Origin: an uncultured Tenacibaculum sp.
Lineage (GTDB): Bacteria; Bacteroidota; Bacteroidia; Flavobacteriales; Flavobacteriaceae
Assembly: GCA_947492185.1 (NCBI GenBank)
Contig: CANLMR010000008.1
Span: forward strand, 1-64,000
DNA: 64,000 bases
Reading direction: 5' to 3'
The position numbers and the translations under genes were made by a program. Numbering within the stretch: the stretch's first letter is position 1; every line of letters starts with the position of its first letter. The notes under the pieces were generated by a model. That model searched no databases and was not told the DNA's origin. It saw nothing but the letters and a program-made list of their open reading frames with translations. Below, piece by piece: positions 7,231-15,773 of the stretch.

Positions 7231-7419
7231 TAGTTTTATGCTAAAATTCTATAGAAAAATAATAATATTTTTTCAAACTTTTAACTTTTCTTTAATAAAA
7301 TATGCACTACTTACCTGTTTTTTTTAACTATTTTATAGCCCTAAGAAGTCTTTTGTTGTAGTTAATTCCTTTTTTATTAGTTACTTATACTTTTTGTTAG
7401 TTAACGAAATAATTTAATG

Positions 7420-10206
7420 TTAAAGTTTTTCAGAAATATACTTAGCAGTGAAAGATTCTTTGTTTTTAGTTAATTCTTCTGGAGTTCCTTGAAAAATTAA
7501 ATTTCCGCCTTTTTTTCCACCTTCTATTCCTAAATCAATAATATGATCAGCACATTTGATTAAATCTGTATTATGTTCTATTACAATTACAGAATGTCCA
7601 CGATCTATTAAAGCATTAAAAGATGTTAGAAGTTTATTAATGTCATGAAAATGTAAACCAGTTGTAGGTTCATCAAAAATAAAAAGAGCTTTATCTTTAG
7701 TGTTCCCTTTTATTAAAAACGATGCTAACTTTATTCGTTGTGCTTCTCCACCAGAAAGAGTAGAAGAAGATTGCCCAAGAGTTACATAGCCTAAACCAAC
7801 ATCTTGCAGAGGTTTAAGTTTAGAAGCAATTTTTTTTGCTTCATGTCTTTCAAAGAATTCAATAGCATTATCAATAGTTAAATTTAAAATATCGTCTACA
7901 TTTTTACCATTAAAAGCTACTTCTAGAACATCCTTTTTAAAGCGCTTACCTTGACAGTTATCACATTTTAAATGGACATCAGCCATAAATTGCATTTCAA
8001 TAGTAACTTCACCTTCACCTTTACAAACTTCGCATCTTCCACCATCTACATTAAATGAGAAATGCTTTGGTTGGTAGTTTCTTATTTTAGAGAGTTTTTG
8101 ATTTGATAATAGTTTTCTAATATCATCATATGCTTTTACATATGTCACTGGATTTGATCTTGATGAGCGTCCAATAGGATTTTGATCAATAAATTCTATG
8201 TGCTTAAGATTTTCAAAACTCCCTTCGATAGCTGAATATTGTCCTACTTTATCGCCATAACCTATTAGTTTCTTTTGCATAATAGGATATAGTATTTTTT
8301 TAACCAAAGTACTTTTTCCACTTCCTGAAACACCTGTAATAACGGTTAAATTGTTTAAAGGGAAAGTAACATCAATATTTTTTAAATTATTTTCTCTTGC
8401 ACCAATTACCTTAATAAAGTTTTTTGTAACCCGTCTTTTAGTAGGTATTTCAATTTTTAATTTTTCAGATAAATAATTTGCGGTTAATGTATTTGATTTT
8501 AAAATATCATCAAATGATCCTTCAGCAACTACTTGTCCGCCATAAGTTCCTGCTTCTGGACCAATATCAATAATGTAATCTGCTTCTTTCATGATTTCTT
8601 CATCATGCTCTACTACAATTACAGTATTTCCTAAATCTCGAAGGTTTTTAAGAACTTTAATTAAGCGTTCAGTATCTTTAGGATGTAACCCAATACTAGG
8701 TTCATCTAAAATATACATAGATCCAACTAAAGAACTTCCTAGAGAAGTAGCTAGGTTTATACGTTGACTTTCTCCTCCAGATAAAGTATTAGAAGTTCTG
8801 TTTAAGGTTAAATAACTTAAACCTACATCAACTAAAAATTGTAGACGATTATTGATTTCTGTTAAAAGACGCTTTCCAATTTTTTCTTCATAAGAATTAA
8901 GTTGAATAGATTTAAAAAAATAAGCTAATTCATCTAATGGCAAATTGACCAAATCTGAGATGGTCTTCTTATTTATTTGAACATAGTTAGCTTCTTTTCT
9001 GAGACGTTTGCCTTCACATTCACTACACTTTGTTTTGCCTCTGTAGCGAGAAAGCATTACTCTGTTCTGAATCTTATAACTTTTTTCTTCTAATGTTCTG
9101 AATAAATGATTTATGCCATGAAATTTGTTATTTCCATTCCAAACAAGTTGTTTTTGTTCTTCAGTTAATTCAAACCAAGGTTTATGAATAGGTATGTTAA
9201 ACTCTGAAGCGTTTAAAATTAAGGTGTCTTTATATTTTTTATAAGAATCTGTTTTAAAAGGAAAAATAGCATTTTCATATATAGATAATCCAGTGTTTGG
9301 GATAACTAAATCTTCGTCAATTCCTATTACGCTTCCATAACCTTCGCATGTAGGACAAGCACCGTAGGGATTGTTAAAACTGAATAGATGAGTATTAGGT
9401 TCTAAAAATGTAATTCCATCAAGCTCAAACTTGTTACTAAACTCTTTGGTGTTATTAGTGTCTAAATTTTCAATATAACATATTCCTTTTCCTTCAAAGA
9501 AAGCTGTTTGAATAGCATCAGCTAGTCGATTATAAAAATCTTCATCATGTTGAATAACAATTCGATCTACAACTAAATCAAGAGGTTCATCATTATATTC
9601 ATCTATAGGAAATTTATCTATTCTATAAACTTTCTCTTTAAACTTTAATCTGGCATAACCTTGTTGAGTTAAAACTTTTAGAACGGTATTTAAATCTCTA
9701 CCTTCAGGTATAATTATAGGTGATAGTAGTAGAAGTTTAGTTTTTTCTTCAATTTCTTTTATATAATTAATAACATCGGTTACTGTATGTTTTTTTACTT
9801 CTTTTCCTGAAATGGGTGAAAATGTTATTCCAATTCTTGCATACAGAAGTTTTATATAATCATAAACTTCAGTAGAAGTTCCTACAGTAGAACGAGGATT
9901 AGTAGAGTTTACTTTTTGCTCAATAGCAATTGCAGGAGCAATTCCTTTGATATAATCCACTTTAGGTTTATGTAATTTCCCTAAAAACTGACGAGCATAA
10001 GAAGATAAACTTTCTACATATCTTCTTTGTCCTTCAGCATATAAAGTGTCAAAAGCTAAAGATGATTTTCCAGATCCAGATAAACCAGTAATAACTACAA
10101 ACTTATTTCTAGGAATAACTACATCTATATTTTTTAAATTATGAAGAGAGGCTCCTTTAATTATTATATTTTCTTTAGGATTGATAGAAGAAATATCTGT
10201 TTTCAT
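7420..10206 (-). CDS. uvrA: Excinuclease ABC subunit UvrA
   Basis: A 928-residue nucleotide excision repair damage sensor, close to the usual length of about 940. It has two ABC ATPase modules: Walker A GLSGSGKSS (41-49) with signature LSGGESQR, and Walker A GVSGSGKST with signature LSGGEAQR. Between the Walker A and signature of module I lies the UvrB-binding region (about 130-245). Zinc-binding pairs are CPTCEGYG and CEVCKGEGE...CDNCQGKRF. The UvrB-interacting domain marks it as class I UvrA rather than a UvrA2 paralogue. A -7-like element (10226-10233) lies 19 bases before its start. Confidence 0.97.
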   Translation of the reverse strand: MKTDISSINPKENIIIKGASLHNLKNIDVVIPRNKFVVITGLSGSGKSSLAFDTLYAEGQRRYVESLSSYARQFLGKLHKPKVDYIKGIAPAIAIEQKVNSTNPRSTVGTSTEVYDYIKLLYARIGITFSPISGKEVKKHTVTDVINYIKEIEEKTKLLLLSPIIIPEGRDLNTVLKVLTQQGYARLKFKEKVYRIDKFPIDEYNDEPLDLVVDRIVIQHDEDFYNRLADAIQTAFFEGKGICYIENLDTNNTKEFSNKFELDGITFLEPNTHLFSFNNPYGACPTCEGYGSVIGIDEDLVIPNTGLSIYENAIFPFKTDSYKKYKDTLILNASEFNIPIHKPWFELTEEQKQLVWNGNNKFHGINHLFRTLEEKSYKIQNRVMLSRYRGKTKCSECEGKRLRKEANYVQINKKTISDLVNLPLDELAYFFKSIQLNSYEEKIGKRLLTEINNRLQFLVDVGLSYLTLNRTSNTLSGGESQRINLATSLGSSLVGSMYILDEPSIGLHPKDTERLIKVLKNLRDLGNTVIVVEHDEEIMKEADYIIDIGPEAGTYGGQVVAEGSFDDILKSNTLTANYLSEKLKIEIPTKRRVTKNFIKVIGARENNLKNIDVTFPLNNLTVITGVSGSGKSTLVKKILYPIMQKKLIGYGDKVGQYSAIEGSFENLKHIEFIDQNPIGRSSRSNPVTYVKAYDDIRKLLSNQKLSKIRNYQPKHFSFNVDGGRCEVCKGEGEVTIEMQFMADVHLKCDNCQGKRFKKDVLEVAFNGKNVDDILNLTIDNAIEFFERHEAKKIASKLKPLQDVGLGYVTLGQSSSTLSGGEAQRIKLASFLIKGNTKDKALFIFDEPTTGLHFHDINKLLTSFNALIDRGHSVIVIEHNTDLIKCADHIIDLGIEGGKKGGNLIFQGTPEELTKNKESFTAKYISEKL

Positions 10207-10225
10207 TTTCAGTAAAAGTAAACTT

Positions 10226-10233
10226 CAAAAATA
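10226..10233 (-). promoter_or_regulatory. -7 element of uvrA
   Basis: TATTTTTG on the minus strand fits TAnnTTTG and leaves a 19-base gap to the uvrA start codon. No clear -33 TTG and no LexA-type palindrome were noticed. Confidence 0.4.
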
Positions 10234-10463
10234 ATCATTTTAACGTTGATGATTAAGGTTATTTCAATTAAAACTTATTGTTAAAAAATTGTAATTAATT
10301 AATTAATTTATAATAAAGTTTGTGTTTTATTGTAAAAAATTACATATTTGCCTAATAAATTAATTATTAAAGCGTTACGCCTATACATTAAAACTACTTT
10401 TAAAATTATTATATAATCCCAATCGAAGAGTGTAATTACTTTTCGCTTAATAAAAGTAGAATT

Positions 10464-11048
10464 ATGTTTAGGAATCAATGTGATGATAGCGTATTAGTAA
10501 AAGAGTATATCAACGGAAAAGAGATTGCTCTAGAACTTCTTATTAAAAGACACCAGCAAAGAATTTTTAGTTTTATTTACAGTAAAGTCCAAGATAGAGA
10601 TATTACTGAAGATGTATTTCAAGATACTTTTATTAAAGTTATTAAAACTTTAAAGAAAGGAAATTATAATGAAGAAGGTAAGTTTTTACCTTGGGTAATG
10701 CGTATAGCACATAACTTAGTTATTGATCATTTTAGAAAAAATAATCGCATGCCTAAGTTCAATAATTCTGATGATTTTGATATTTTTTCTATTATAAGTG
10801 ATAATGCATTAAATGCTGAAAAAAGGATTATTAAAGATCAAATTTTATCTGATGTAAGAAGTTTAATTGAAGAATTACCAGATGAACAAAAAGAAGTTCT
10901 TAAAATGAGAATGTACATGGATATGAGCTTTAATGAAATTTCTGAAAGTACAGGAGTAAGTATAAATACTGCGTTAGGAAGGATGAGATATGCGTTGATT
11001 AATTTAAGGAAGGTAATTGAGAAAAATAAAATAATTTTAGTGAATTAA
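10464..11048 (+). CDS. RNA polymerase sigma factor, ECF (sigma-70 family)
   Basis: A 194-residue alternative sigma factor. Region 2 (residues about 24-95) contains DITEDVFQDTFIKV and the -10-recognising FLPWVMRIAHNLVIDHFRKNNR. Region 4 (about 130-185) has the helix-turn-helix MDMSFNEISESTGVSINTALGRMRYALINLR. No anti-sigma factor gene is adjacent; instead a 47-codon ORF follows after 57 bases and shares its terminator. Orphan ECF factors of this shape are common in Flavobacteriia. Confidence 0.93.
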   Translation: MFRNQCDDSVLVKEYINGKEIALELLIKRHQQRIFSFIYSKVQDRDITEDVFQDTFIKVIKTLKKGNYNEEGKFLPWVMRIAHNLVIDHFRKNNRMPKFNNSDDFDIFSIISDNALNAEKRIIKDQILSDVRSLIEELPDEQKEVLKMRMYMDMSFNEISESTGVSINTALGRMRYALINLRKVIEKNKIILVN

Positions 11049-11105
11049 TACTAAACTAATAATTTGAGCGTTAGTTAGGTAAATATTTTTACCAAATAGA
11101 ATTAT

Positions 11106-11249
11106 ATGGCGCAAATTTACTCTAGTAAATCATCAAATTATAAGATGAATCCAAAACAAAAAACAGTAGAGTTTTTATTAAACTTTTCTAAAAGCTTCAA
11201 AACAGTAAGAACAAACGAGAATGTTCTCATTGAATTGAATTTGAATTAA
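11106..11249 (+). CDS. Small protein downstream of the sigma factor (47 aa)
   Basis: Reads MAQIYSSKSSNYKMNPKQK... and ends ELNLN. ATG codons lie at 11106 and at codon 14 (MNPKQKTVEF), which may be the real start. It is basic in its first two-thirds, soluble, with a short amphipathic helix (TVEFLLNFSKSF). It lies between the sigma factor and a strong terminator, on the same strand. It could modulate the sigma factor or be unrelated; no known family recognised. Confidence 0.55.
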   Translation: MAQIYSSKSSNYKMNPKQKTVEFLLNFSKSFKTVRTNENVLIELNLN

Positions 11250-11254
11250 GAGTG

Positions 11255-11287
11255 AAAAAGCTTCAGCCTGAGAACTGAAGCTTTTTT
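11255..11287. terminator. Bidirectional terminator, sigma factor unit / nth
   Basis: AAAAAGCTTCAG (11255-11266) pairs with CTGAAGCTTTTT (11275-11286). T-runs flank both sides, and the two transcription units converge here. Confidence 0.85.
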
Positions 11288-11296
11288 ATGTTACAA

Positions 11297-11953
11297 TTAT
11301 TTCTTTTTAGAATTATATTCATTAATCACTGCTTTTCGTCCAATAGTAGAAGTGATAATATCATTTTCTAGTTTCCAGCCTCTTGCGGGAGAATACTCTC
11401 TTCCATAATAAATTATTTGTAAATGTAATTTATTCCAAAGCTCTTTAGGAAAAAGTCTTTTTGCATCTTTTTCTGTTTGGGTTACATTTTTTCCATTAGA
11501 TAAGTTCCATCTAAACATTAATCTATGAATATGTGTGTCAACAGGAAAAGCAGGAACATTAAATGCTTGTGCCATAACTACACTTGCCGTTTTATGTCCA
11601 ACCGCGGGTAAAGCTTCTAAATCTTCAAAGTTCTGAGGAACTTCACCATTATGTTGCTCAATAAGGATTTCAGACAAACCATGAATTCCTTTAGATTTCA
11701 TTGGGGATAATCCTACCGGCTTTATGATTTCCCTAATTTCATCTACAGTTAACTTCACCATATCATATGGATTGTTAGCCACTTTGAATAAGTGAGGAGT
11801 GATTTTATTGACACGCTCATCTGTACTTTGAGCAGACATTAAAACTGCAATTAATAATGTATAAGGATCAGTATGATCTAATGGTATTGGAGTTTCTGGA
11901 TATAATCTTTCAAGAGTATCAATTACAAACTGAACTTTTTCTGTTTTGTTCAT
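11297..11953 (-). CDS. nth: Endonuclease III-like DNA glycosylase lacking the Fe-S cluster
   Basis: A 218-residue base-excision repair glycosylase/AP-lyase of the HhH-GPD family. The helix-hairpin-helix LPAVGHKTA carries the Schiff-base lysine K121, and VDTH carries the catalytic D139, equivalent to E. coli K120 and D138. The C-terminal four-cysteine [4Fe-4S] loop of classical Nth is absent: the tail reads YYGREYSPARGW and contains no cysteine. Start: the ATG at 11953 (MNKTEK) was preferred to the upstream one at 11977, because a -7 element lies just before it. Confidence 0.88.
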   Translation of the reverse strand: MNKTEKVQFVIDTLERLYPETPIPLDHTDPYTLLIAVLMSAQSTDERVNKITPHLFKVANNPYDMVKLTVDEIREIIKPVGLSPMKSKGIHGLSEILIEQHNGEVPQNFEDLEALPAVGHKTASVVMAQAFNVPAFPVDTHIHRLMFRWNLSNGKNVTQTEKDAKRLFPKELWNKLHLQIIYYGREYSPARGWKLENDIITSTIGRKAVINEYNSKKK

Positions 11954-11974
11954 TTTTTCAGTATTTTTACTTAA

Positions 11975-11982
11975 CAAAAATA
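11975..11982 (-). promoter_or_regulatory. -7 element of nth
   Basis: TATTTTTG on the minus strand lies 21 bases before the nth ATG at 11953 and inside the short gap shared with the divergent bcp gene. This supports the shorter nth start. Confidence 0.45.
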
Positions 11983-11988
11983 CAAATT

Positions 11989-12441
11989 ATGACTACATTA
12001 AAAATAGGAGATAAAGCACCAAATTTTGAAGCTAAAGATCAAGAAGGAAACACAGTAAAATTATCAGATTATATAGGTAAAAAGTTAGTGTTATTCTTTT
12101 ACCCTAAAGCAAGTACGCCTGGTTGTACAGCAGAAGCTTGTGATTTAAGAGATAATTATAAAATATTTTTATCGAAAGGATATGATGTATTAGGAGTTAG
12201 TGCTGATAGTGCGAAACGTCAACAAAATTTTATAAATAAATATGAGCTTCCTTTTCCTTTATTAGCTGATGAAGATAAAACAGTAATTAATGCTTTTGGA
12301 GTTTGGGGACCTAAAAAATTTATGGGGCGTGAGTATGACGGGATTCATAGAACAACTTTTGTAATTGATGAAAACGGAGTTTTAGAAGATATAATTACTA
12401 AAGTAAAAACAAAAGAACATACTAATCAAATTTTAGGTTAG
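11989..12441 (+). CDS. bcp: Thioredoxin-dependent thiol peroxidase (BCP/PrxQ)
   Basis: A 150-residue peroxiredoxin that reduces peroxides with thioredoxin as electron donor. The peroxidatic C46 sits in STPGCTAEACDLRD, with a resolving C51 five residues later, the atypical two-cysteine pattern of PrxQ. Other family marks are GDKAPNF at the start and HRTTFVIDENG near residue 120. The frame is open far upstream over the divergent nth gene, but MTTLKIGDKAPNF is the conserved start. Confidence 0.95.
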   Translation: MTTLKIGDKAPNFEAKDQEGNTVKLSDYIGKKLVLFFYPKASTPGCTAEACDLRDNYKIFLSKGYDVLGVSADSAKRQQNFINKYELPFPLLADEDKTVINAFGVWGPKKFMGREYDGIHRTTFVIDENGVLEDIITKVKTKEHTNQILG

Positions 12442-12446
12442 ATAGT

Positions 12447-12508
12447 AAAATAAATAGAAATCAAAAAACACCCAATTTTGGGTGTTTTTTGATTTCTATT
12501 TATTTTTT
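12447..12508. terminator. Bidirectional terminator with a 27-bp perfect stem
   Basis: Positions 12447-12473 are exactly complementary to 12480-12506 with a six-base loop. T-runs lie on both strands. Its right arm includes the last codons and stop of the sterol-desaturase-family gene. Confidence 0.85.
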
Positions 12509-13428
12509 AATTCTCTCTGCAGTTCTTTACTTGTTTGACTACTTCCATCGTGACTCCAACCTGGAGGCATAAACACATATTTTAGTCTAGTACCTAGAGG
12601 TAAATGCTTTTTCCTGTGGAAAAAGTCTTTAAATATTTCTTTCCATTCGTGGAAAATAATATTAATAGGACCTTTATCTTCTAATGGTTTAGTTAAACCG
12701 AATTTTAATTCTTCATATTCCATTTCATCTTCTTCAGCTTGGAACGTTCCAAACATTCTATCCCAAATAATTAAAAACATTCCCATGTTTTTATCTAAAT
12801 ACTTTACATTAGAAGCATGATGAACTCTGTGGTGAGATGGTGTAACAAAAATATATTCCCAAATACTTAATAAAAATCCGGCAACACCTTTACGATTATT
12901 CTTTTTAATAAAGTTAGTATGACAAAGTGTTCCATAATTTTGGTTCATTGCATAAGCAAACATTATGTGTAAAGGATGAATTCCTATTAATATTAATGGG
13001 ATTAAAAACATAAAACGGTAAAACGGCTGCAATACTGGAGATCTAAACCCAGTTGAAATATTATAATATTCTGAATTGTGATGCGTAACGTGAACAGCCC
13101 AGAAAAAACGTGAATGATGATCTACATAATGGTGAATGTAATACAAGAAATCTTGACCAACAAAAGCAATTATCCAGTATAAAACTCCAGTATTTTCCCA
13201 ATTAAAGAATCGATAATCATAAAAGAAGTTCATCACAACGAATGAGGTAGCATACATCAAACCATCTAATAAAACATTTACTAGAGCAAAATATACGTTT
13301 GTAGACACGTCCTTAAACTCATAGTTTTTTGCTTTTCTTTTATAACTAAAATACATTTCAAAACCAATTGCTAAAGCACATACTGGAACAAACCATATGT
13401 AAGCATTTTGGTGAGTGAAAATATCCAT
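12496..13428 (-). CDS. Sterol desaturase / fatty acid hydroxylase family protein
   Basis: A 310-residue integral membrane di-iron oxygenase. Hydrophobic segments lie at about 7-27, 45-68 and 82-98, and the histidine clusters of the family are present: HHYVDHH (99-105), HVTHH (113-117) and a late HHRVHH. These ligate two irons facing the cytoplasm. The family hydroxylates or desaturates sterols, carotenoids, ceramides or fatty acids; the substrate here cannot be decided. The C-terminus is charged and soluble. It is a single gene with a TACCTTTG -7 box upstream. Confidence 0.9.
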   Translation of the reverse strand: MDIFTHQNAYIWFVPVCALAIGFEMYFSYKRKAKNYEFKDVSTNVYFALVNVLLDGLMYATSFVVMNFFYDYRFFNWENTGVLYWIIAFVGQDFLYYIHHYVDHHSRFFWAVHVTHHNSEYYNISTGFRSPVLQPFYRFMFLIPLILIGIHPLHIMFAYAMNQNYGTLCHTNFIKKNNRKGVAGFLLSIWEYIFVTPSHHRVHHASNVKYLDKNMGMFLIIWDRMFGTFQAEEDEMEYEELKFGLTKPLEDKGPINIIFHEWKEIFKDFFHRKKHLPLGTRLKYVFMPPGWSHDGSSQTSKELQRELKNK

Positions 13429-13480
13429 ATTGTAATTTTTTAGGTTACTATGTTAGTAAACATATACACATTATCGCCTG

Positions 13481-13488
13481 CAAAGGTA
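13481..13488 (-). promoter_or_regulatory. -7 element of the sterol-desaturase-family gene
   Basis: TACCTTTG followed by C on the minus strand matches TAnnTTTG. It lies 52 bases before the start codon. Confidence 0.4.
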
Positions 13489-13541
13489 AGGGATATTGAT
13501 TTAAAAGAATTTAATACATATAGAATTTGTTTATAACAGAA

Positions 13542-14174
13542 TTATAACCTGCTATTAATCCAATCTTTGAAGCTATAAAAATTTTGAGGAGCAACACCAT
13601 GTCCAACAGGATATTCTGAAAATTGATTACTTAAATTTAAATTAGATAAGTATTCTGGAGCTTTTCTAGCCCAGTTTACTGGTATCACTTGATCAACCGA
13701 ACCATGAGAGATATAGTAGTCAGTTTCTATATCATTTGAAATAGAACTAGGTAATAATTCTTCATTTAAGTAGCCGCTTAAAGCAATAACATGTTGCACT
13801 TTATTAGGATAATTAAGGCTCAAAGCATAGCTTAATATTGCTCCTTGACTAAAACCTAATAAAAAGGTTTTCTTAGGAGTATACATTTTCTTTAATTCAT
13901 CAATAAAGTCAGAAATTTTTTGGACTGAAGTCTTTGCTTGCGCAATGTCCGAAAACTTATTTTCATCAGCGTCAAAATTAATGGCATACCAAGCATATCC
14001 GCCATATCCCATTTCATAAGGAGCTCTAACACTAATAATCCTTAATTCATCTGGTAATTCTTCCGAAAAAGAAAATAAATCATCTTCATTACTACCGTAT
14101 CCGTGCAATAGAATTAATAAACTTGCATTTTCAGTAGCTATTTTAGGTTCTCGAACCTTATAATATAAATTCAT
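13542..14174 (-). CDS. Alpha/beta hydrolase (carboxylesterase / phospholipase type)
   Basis: A 210-residue cytoplasmic esterase of the YpfH/carboxylesterase-2 group. The oxyanion strand LLHGYGSNEDD (residues 22-32) and nucleophile elbow GFSQG with S109 are clear. The triad is completed by D161 (HGSVDQVIP) and H192 (VGHGV). It is the last gene of a four-gene operon, five bases after the small membrane protein gene. The natural ester substrate is unknown. Confidence 0.88.
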   Translation of the reverse strand: MNLYYKVREPKIATENASLLILLHGYGSNEDDLFSFSEELPDELRIISVRAPYEMGYGGYAWYAINFDADENKFSDIAQAKTSVQKISDFIDELKKMYTPKKTFLLGFSQGAILSYALSLNYPNKVQHVIALSGYLNEELLPSSISNDIETDYYISHGSVDQVIPVNWARKAPEYLSNLNLSNQFSEYPVGHGVAPQNFYSFKDWINSRL

Positions 14175-14179
14175 GTATG

Positions 14180-14509
14180 TTATAAACTTTTAAACCAATC
14201 TTGAAAATGGTCTCCAAAAATTGGAACTTTTTTTTCATCACCATTAACCACACCCATAAAACCAATAAGCCAAAGAACAAAAACAACAACACCCATTATG
14301 CCACCTGCTAACCATCCTGCATATTTGTATACAATCCAATGGTTAATAAAGTAAAGGACATTTAATCCCACCATTTGTCTAATGTGAAAAGAAGCAAACT
14401 CATTTTTTTTTGAGTTGTTAAGTATAATGGCTATAATGGTACCAATAATAGTTAAGTAACTAATAATTGCATTTGTTTTACCTTCTTCTTTTGCTGTTAA
14501 GTTTTCCAT
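14180..14509 (-). CDS. Small multi-pass membrane protein (DUF4870/Tic20-like)
   Basis: A 109-residue protein with about three membrane helices (roughly 14-29, 47-66 and 69-88). It resembles the DUF4870/Tic20-like small membrane proteins of Bacteroidota, including the typical NAIISYLTIIGTIIA start and FASFHIRQM. Function unknown. It lies four bases after the dihydroorotase-like gene and five before the esterase gene, so it is co-transcribed. Confidence 0.75.
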   Translation of the reverse strand: MENLTAKEEGKTNAIISYLTIIGTIIAIILNNSKKNEFASFHIRQMVGLNVLYFINHWIVYKYAGWLAGGIMGVVVFVLWLIGFMGVVNGDEKKVPIFGDHFQDWFKSL

Positions 14510-14513
14510 AAGA

Positions 14514-15773
14514 TTAATTATTTAGGATAAGTTGATTTTTAGCATATATACCATATGCTTTCCCTTTTAATTTTTGTCCAATAAATATACTATTTTTTGA
14601 AGTTGATAAAATGTCTTCTTGAGAAAACTTATATTTCGCTTCTGGATTGAATAAAGTAAGATTAGCTTTTTTATTAATATCTATTGAAGAAACTTCTAAT
14701 CCAAAAATGTTTTTCGGATTATCACTTAAGCATTTTGTAATTGTTTCTAAATCTAATTTTGTTTGTAAAGCCCCAAATGCACTTTCCATTCCCACTGTAC
14801 CGCTTTTAGAAATTGAAAACTCTACTTTTTTATGTTCAATATCAATAGGGTTATGATCAGAAGTAATAACGTCAATAGTACCGTCTTTAATTCCTTCAAC
14901 TAAAGCGGCCACATCTTTTTCTGTTCTTAAAGGCGGATTCACATTGTTATTCGCGTCAAAACCATGTAAAGCATCATCTGTGATTACTAAATTATGGACA
15001 GCTACACTACAAGTAATATTTAATCCTTTTGATTTTGCTTCTCTGATTAATTGGACAGATTTCTCTGTTGAAATAGTAGGAATATGTAATTTTCCACCAG
15101 TATATTCTAATAAGAAAAGGTCTCTGGCAATTTGAATTTCTTCAGCCAAACTAGGAATTCCTTTTAATCCTAACTTCGTTGAGTTTAATCCTTCGTTTGC
15201 AATTCCTTCGCCTGCTATTTTATTGTTTTTAGGAAAACTTAAAACTAAACCATTGAAATTCTGAGCATAAAGCAAAGCAATTTTTAGTAAGTTATCATTT
15301 TCCACAGGTTTTTTATAATCACCAAAAGCAATTGCTCCAGATTGTTGCATGTCAAATAACTCTGCCATTTCAATACCTTGGCTCTTTTGAGTTAATGCAC
15401 CAATTGGAAATACATCAACAGGTTTATTATTTGCTTTGTTAATTAAAAACTCAACCGCAGATTTATTATCGATTATTGGATTGGTATTTGCGTTTATTGC
15501 TATTTGAGTAAATCCGCTTTTAGCAGCTACATCTAAACCATTTTCTATATTTTCTCTCTCTTCATAACCAGGTTCACCTAAGCTAACACTTGTGTCAAAC
15601 CATCCAGTAGATACATGTAAGTTGTCTAGTAAAACTATTGTGTAATTTTCTTTCTCTGAAATAGAATCGTTAATTTCAGAAATTACACCATCAGTAATTA
15701 AAATATCTTTTGTTTGTTTGTGAAACGGACTTGAAGTGTCGATTATAGTCGCTGATTTTAGTAGCGTAGTCAT
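14514..15773 (-). CDS. Dihydroorotase-like protein without metal-binding histidines
   Basis: A 419-residue amidohydrolase-fold protein related to dihydroorotase, the third step of pyrimidine synthesis. The zinc motif of active enzymes (D-x-H-x-H-x-R-E-P-G) reads D60-T-S-V-S-L-G-E-P-G, so both histidines and the arginine are lost. The HIxHVST region reads LHIPTIST, and TDHAPH reads TSDHNPI. It is therefore probably inactive as dihydroorotase. Comparable pseudo-DHOases act as structural partners of aspartate carbamoyltransferase, but no pyrB is in this window. Its start overlaps the BatA-domain gene stop by four bases. Confidence 0.85.
   Translation of the reverse strand: MTTLLKSATIIDTSSPFHKQTKDILITDGVISEINDSISEKENYTIVLLDNLHVSTGWFDTSVSLGEPGYEERENIENGLDVAAKSGFTQIAINANTNPIIDNKSAVEFLINKANNKPVDVFPIGALTQKSQGIEMAELFDMQQSGAIAFGDYKKPVENDNLLKIALLYAQNFNGLVLSFPKNNKIAGEGIANEGLNSTKLGLKGIPSLAEEIQIARDLFLLEYTGGKLHIPTISTEKSVQLIREAKSKGLNITCSVAVHNLVITDDALHGFDANNNVNPPLRTEKDVAALVEGIKDGTIDVITSDHNPIDIEHKKVEFSISKSGTVGMESAFGALQTKLDLETITKCLSDNPKNIFGLEVSSIDINKKANLTLFNPEAKYKFSQEDILSTSKNSIFIGQKLKGKAYGIYAKNQLILNN

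Noticed and set aside
6956..7327. A 123-codon plus-strand frame opposite the YqgE/AlgH gene
   Set aside because: It is the antisense of a fully conserved gene and its product has no family features.
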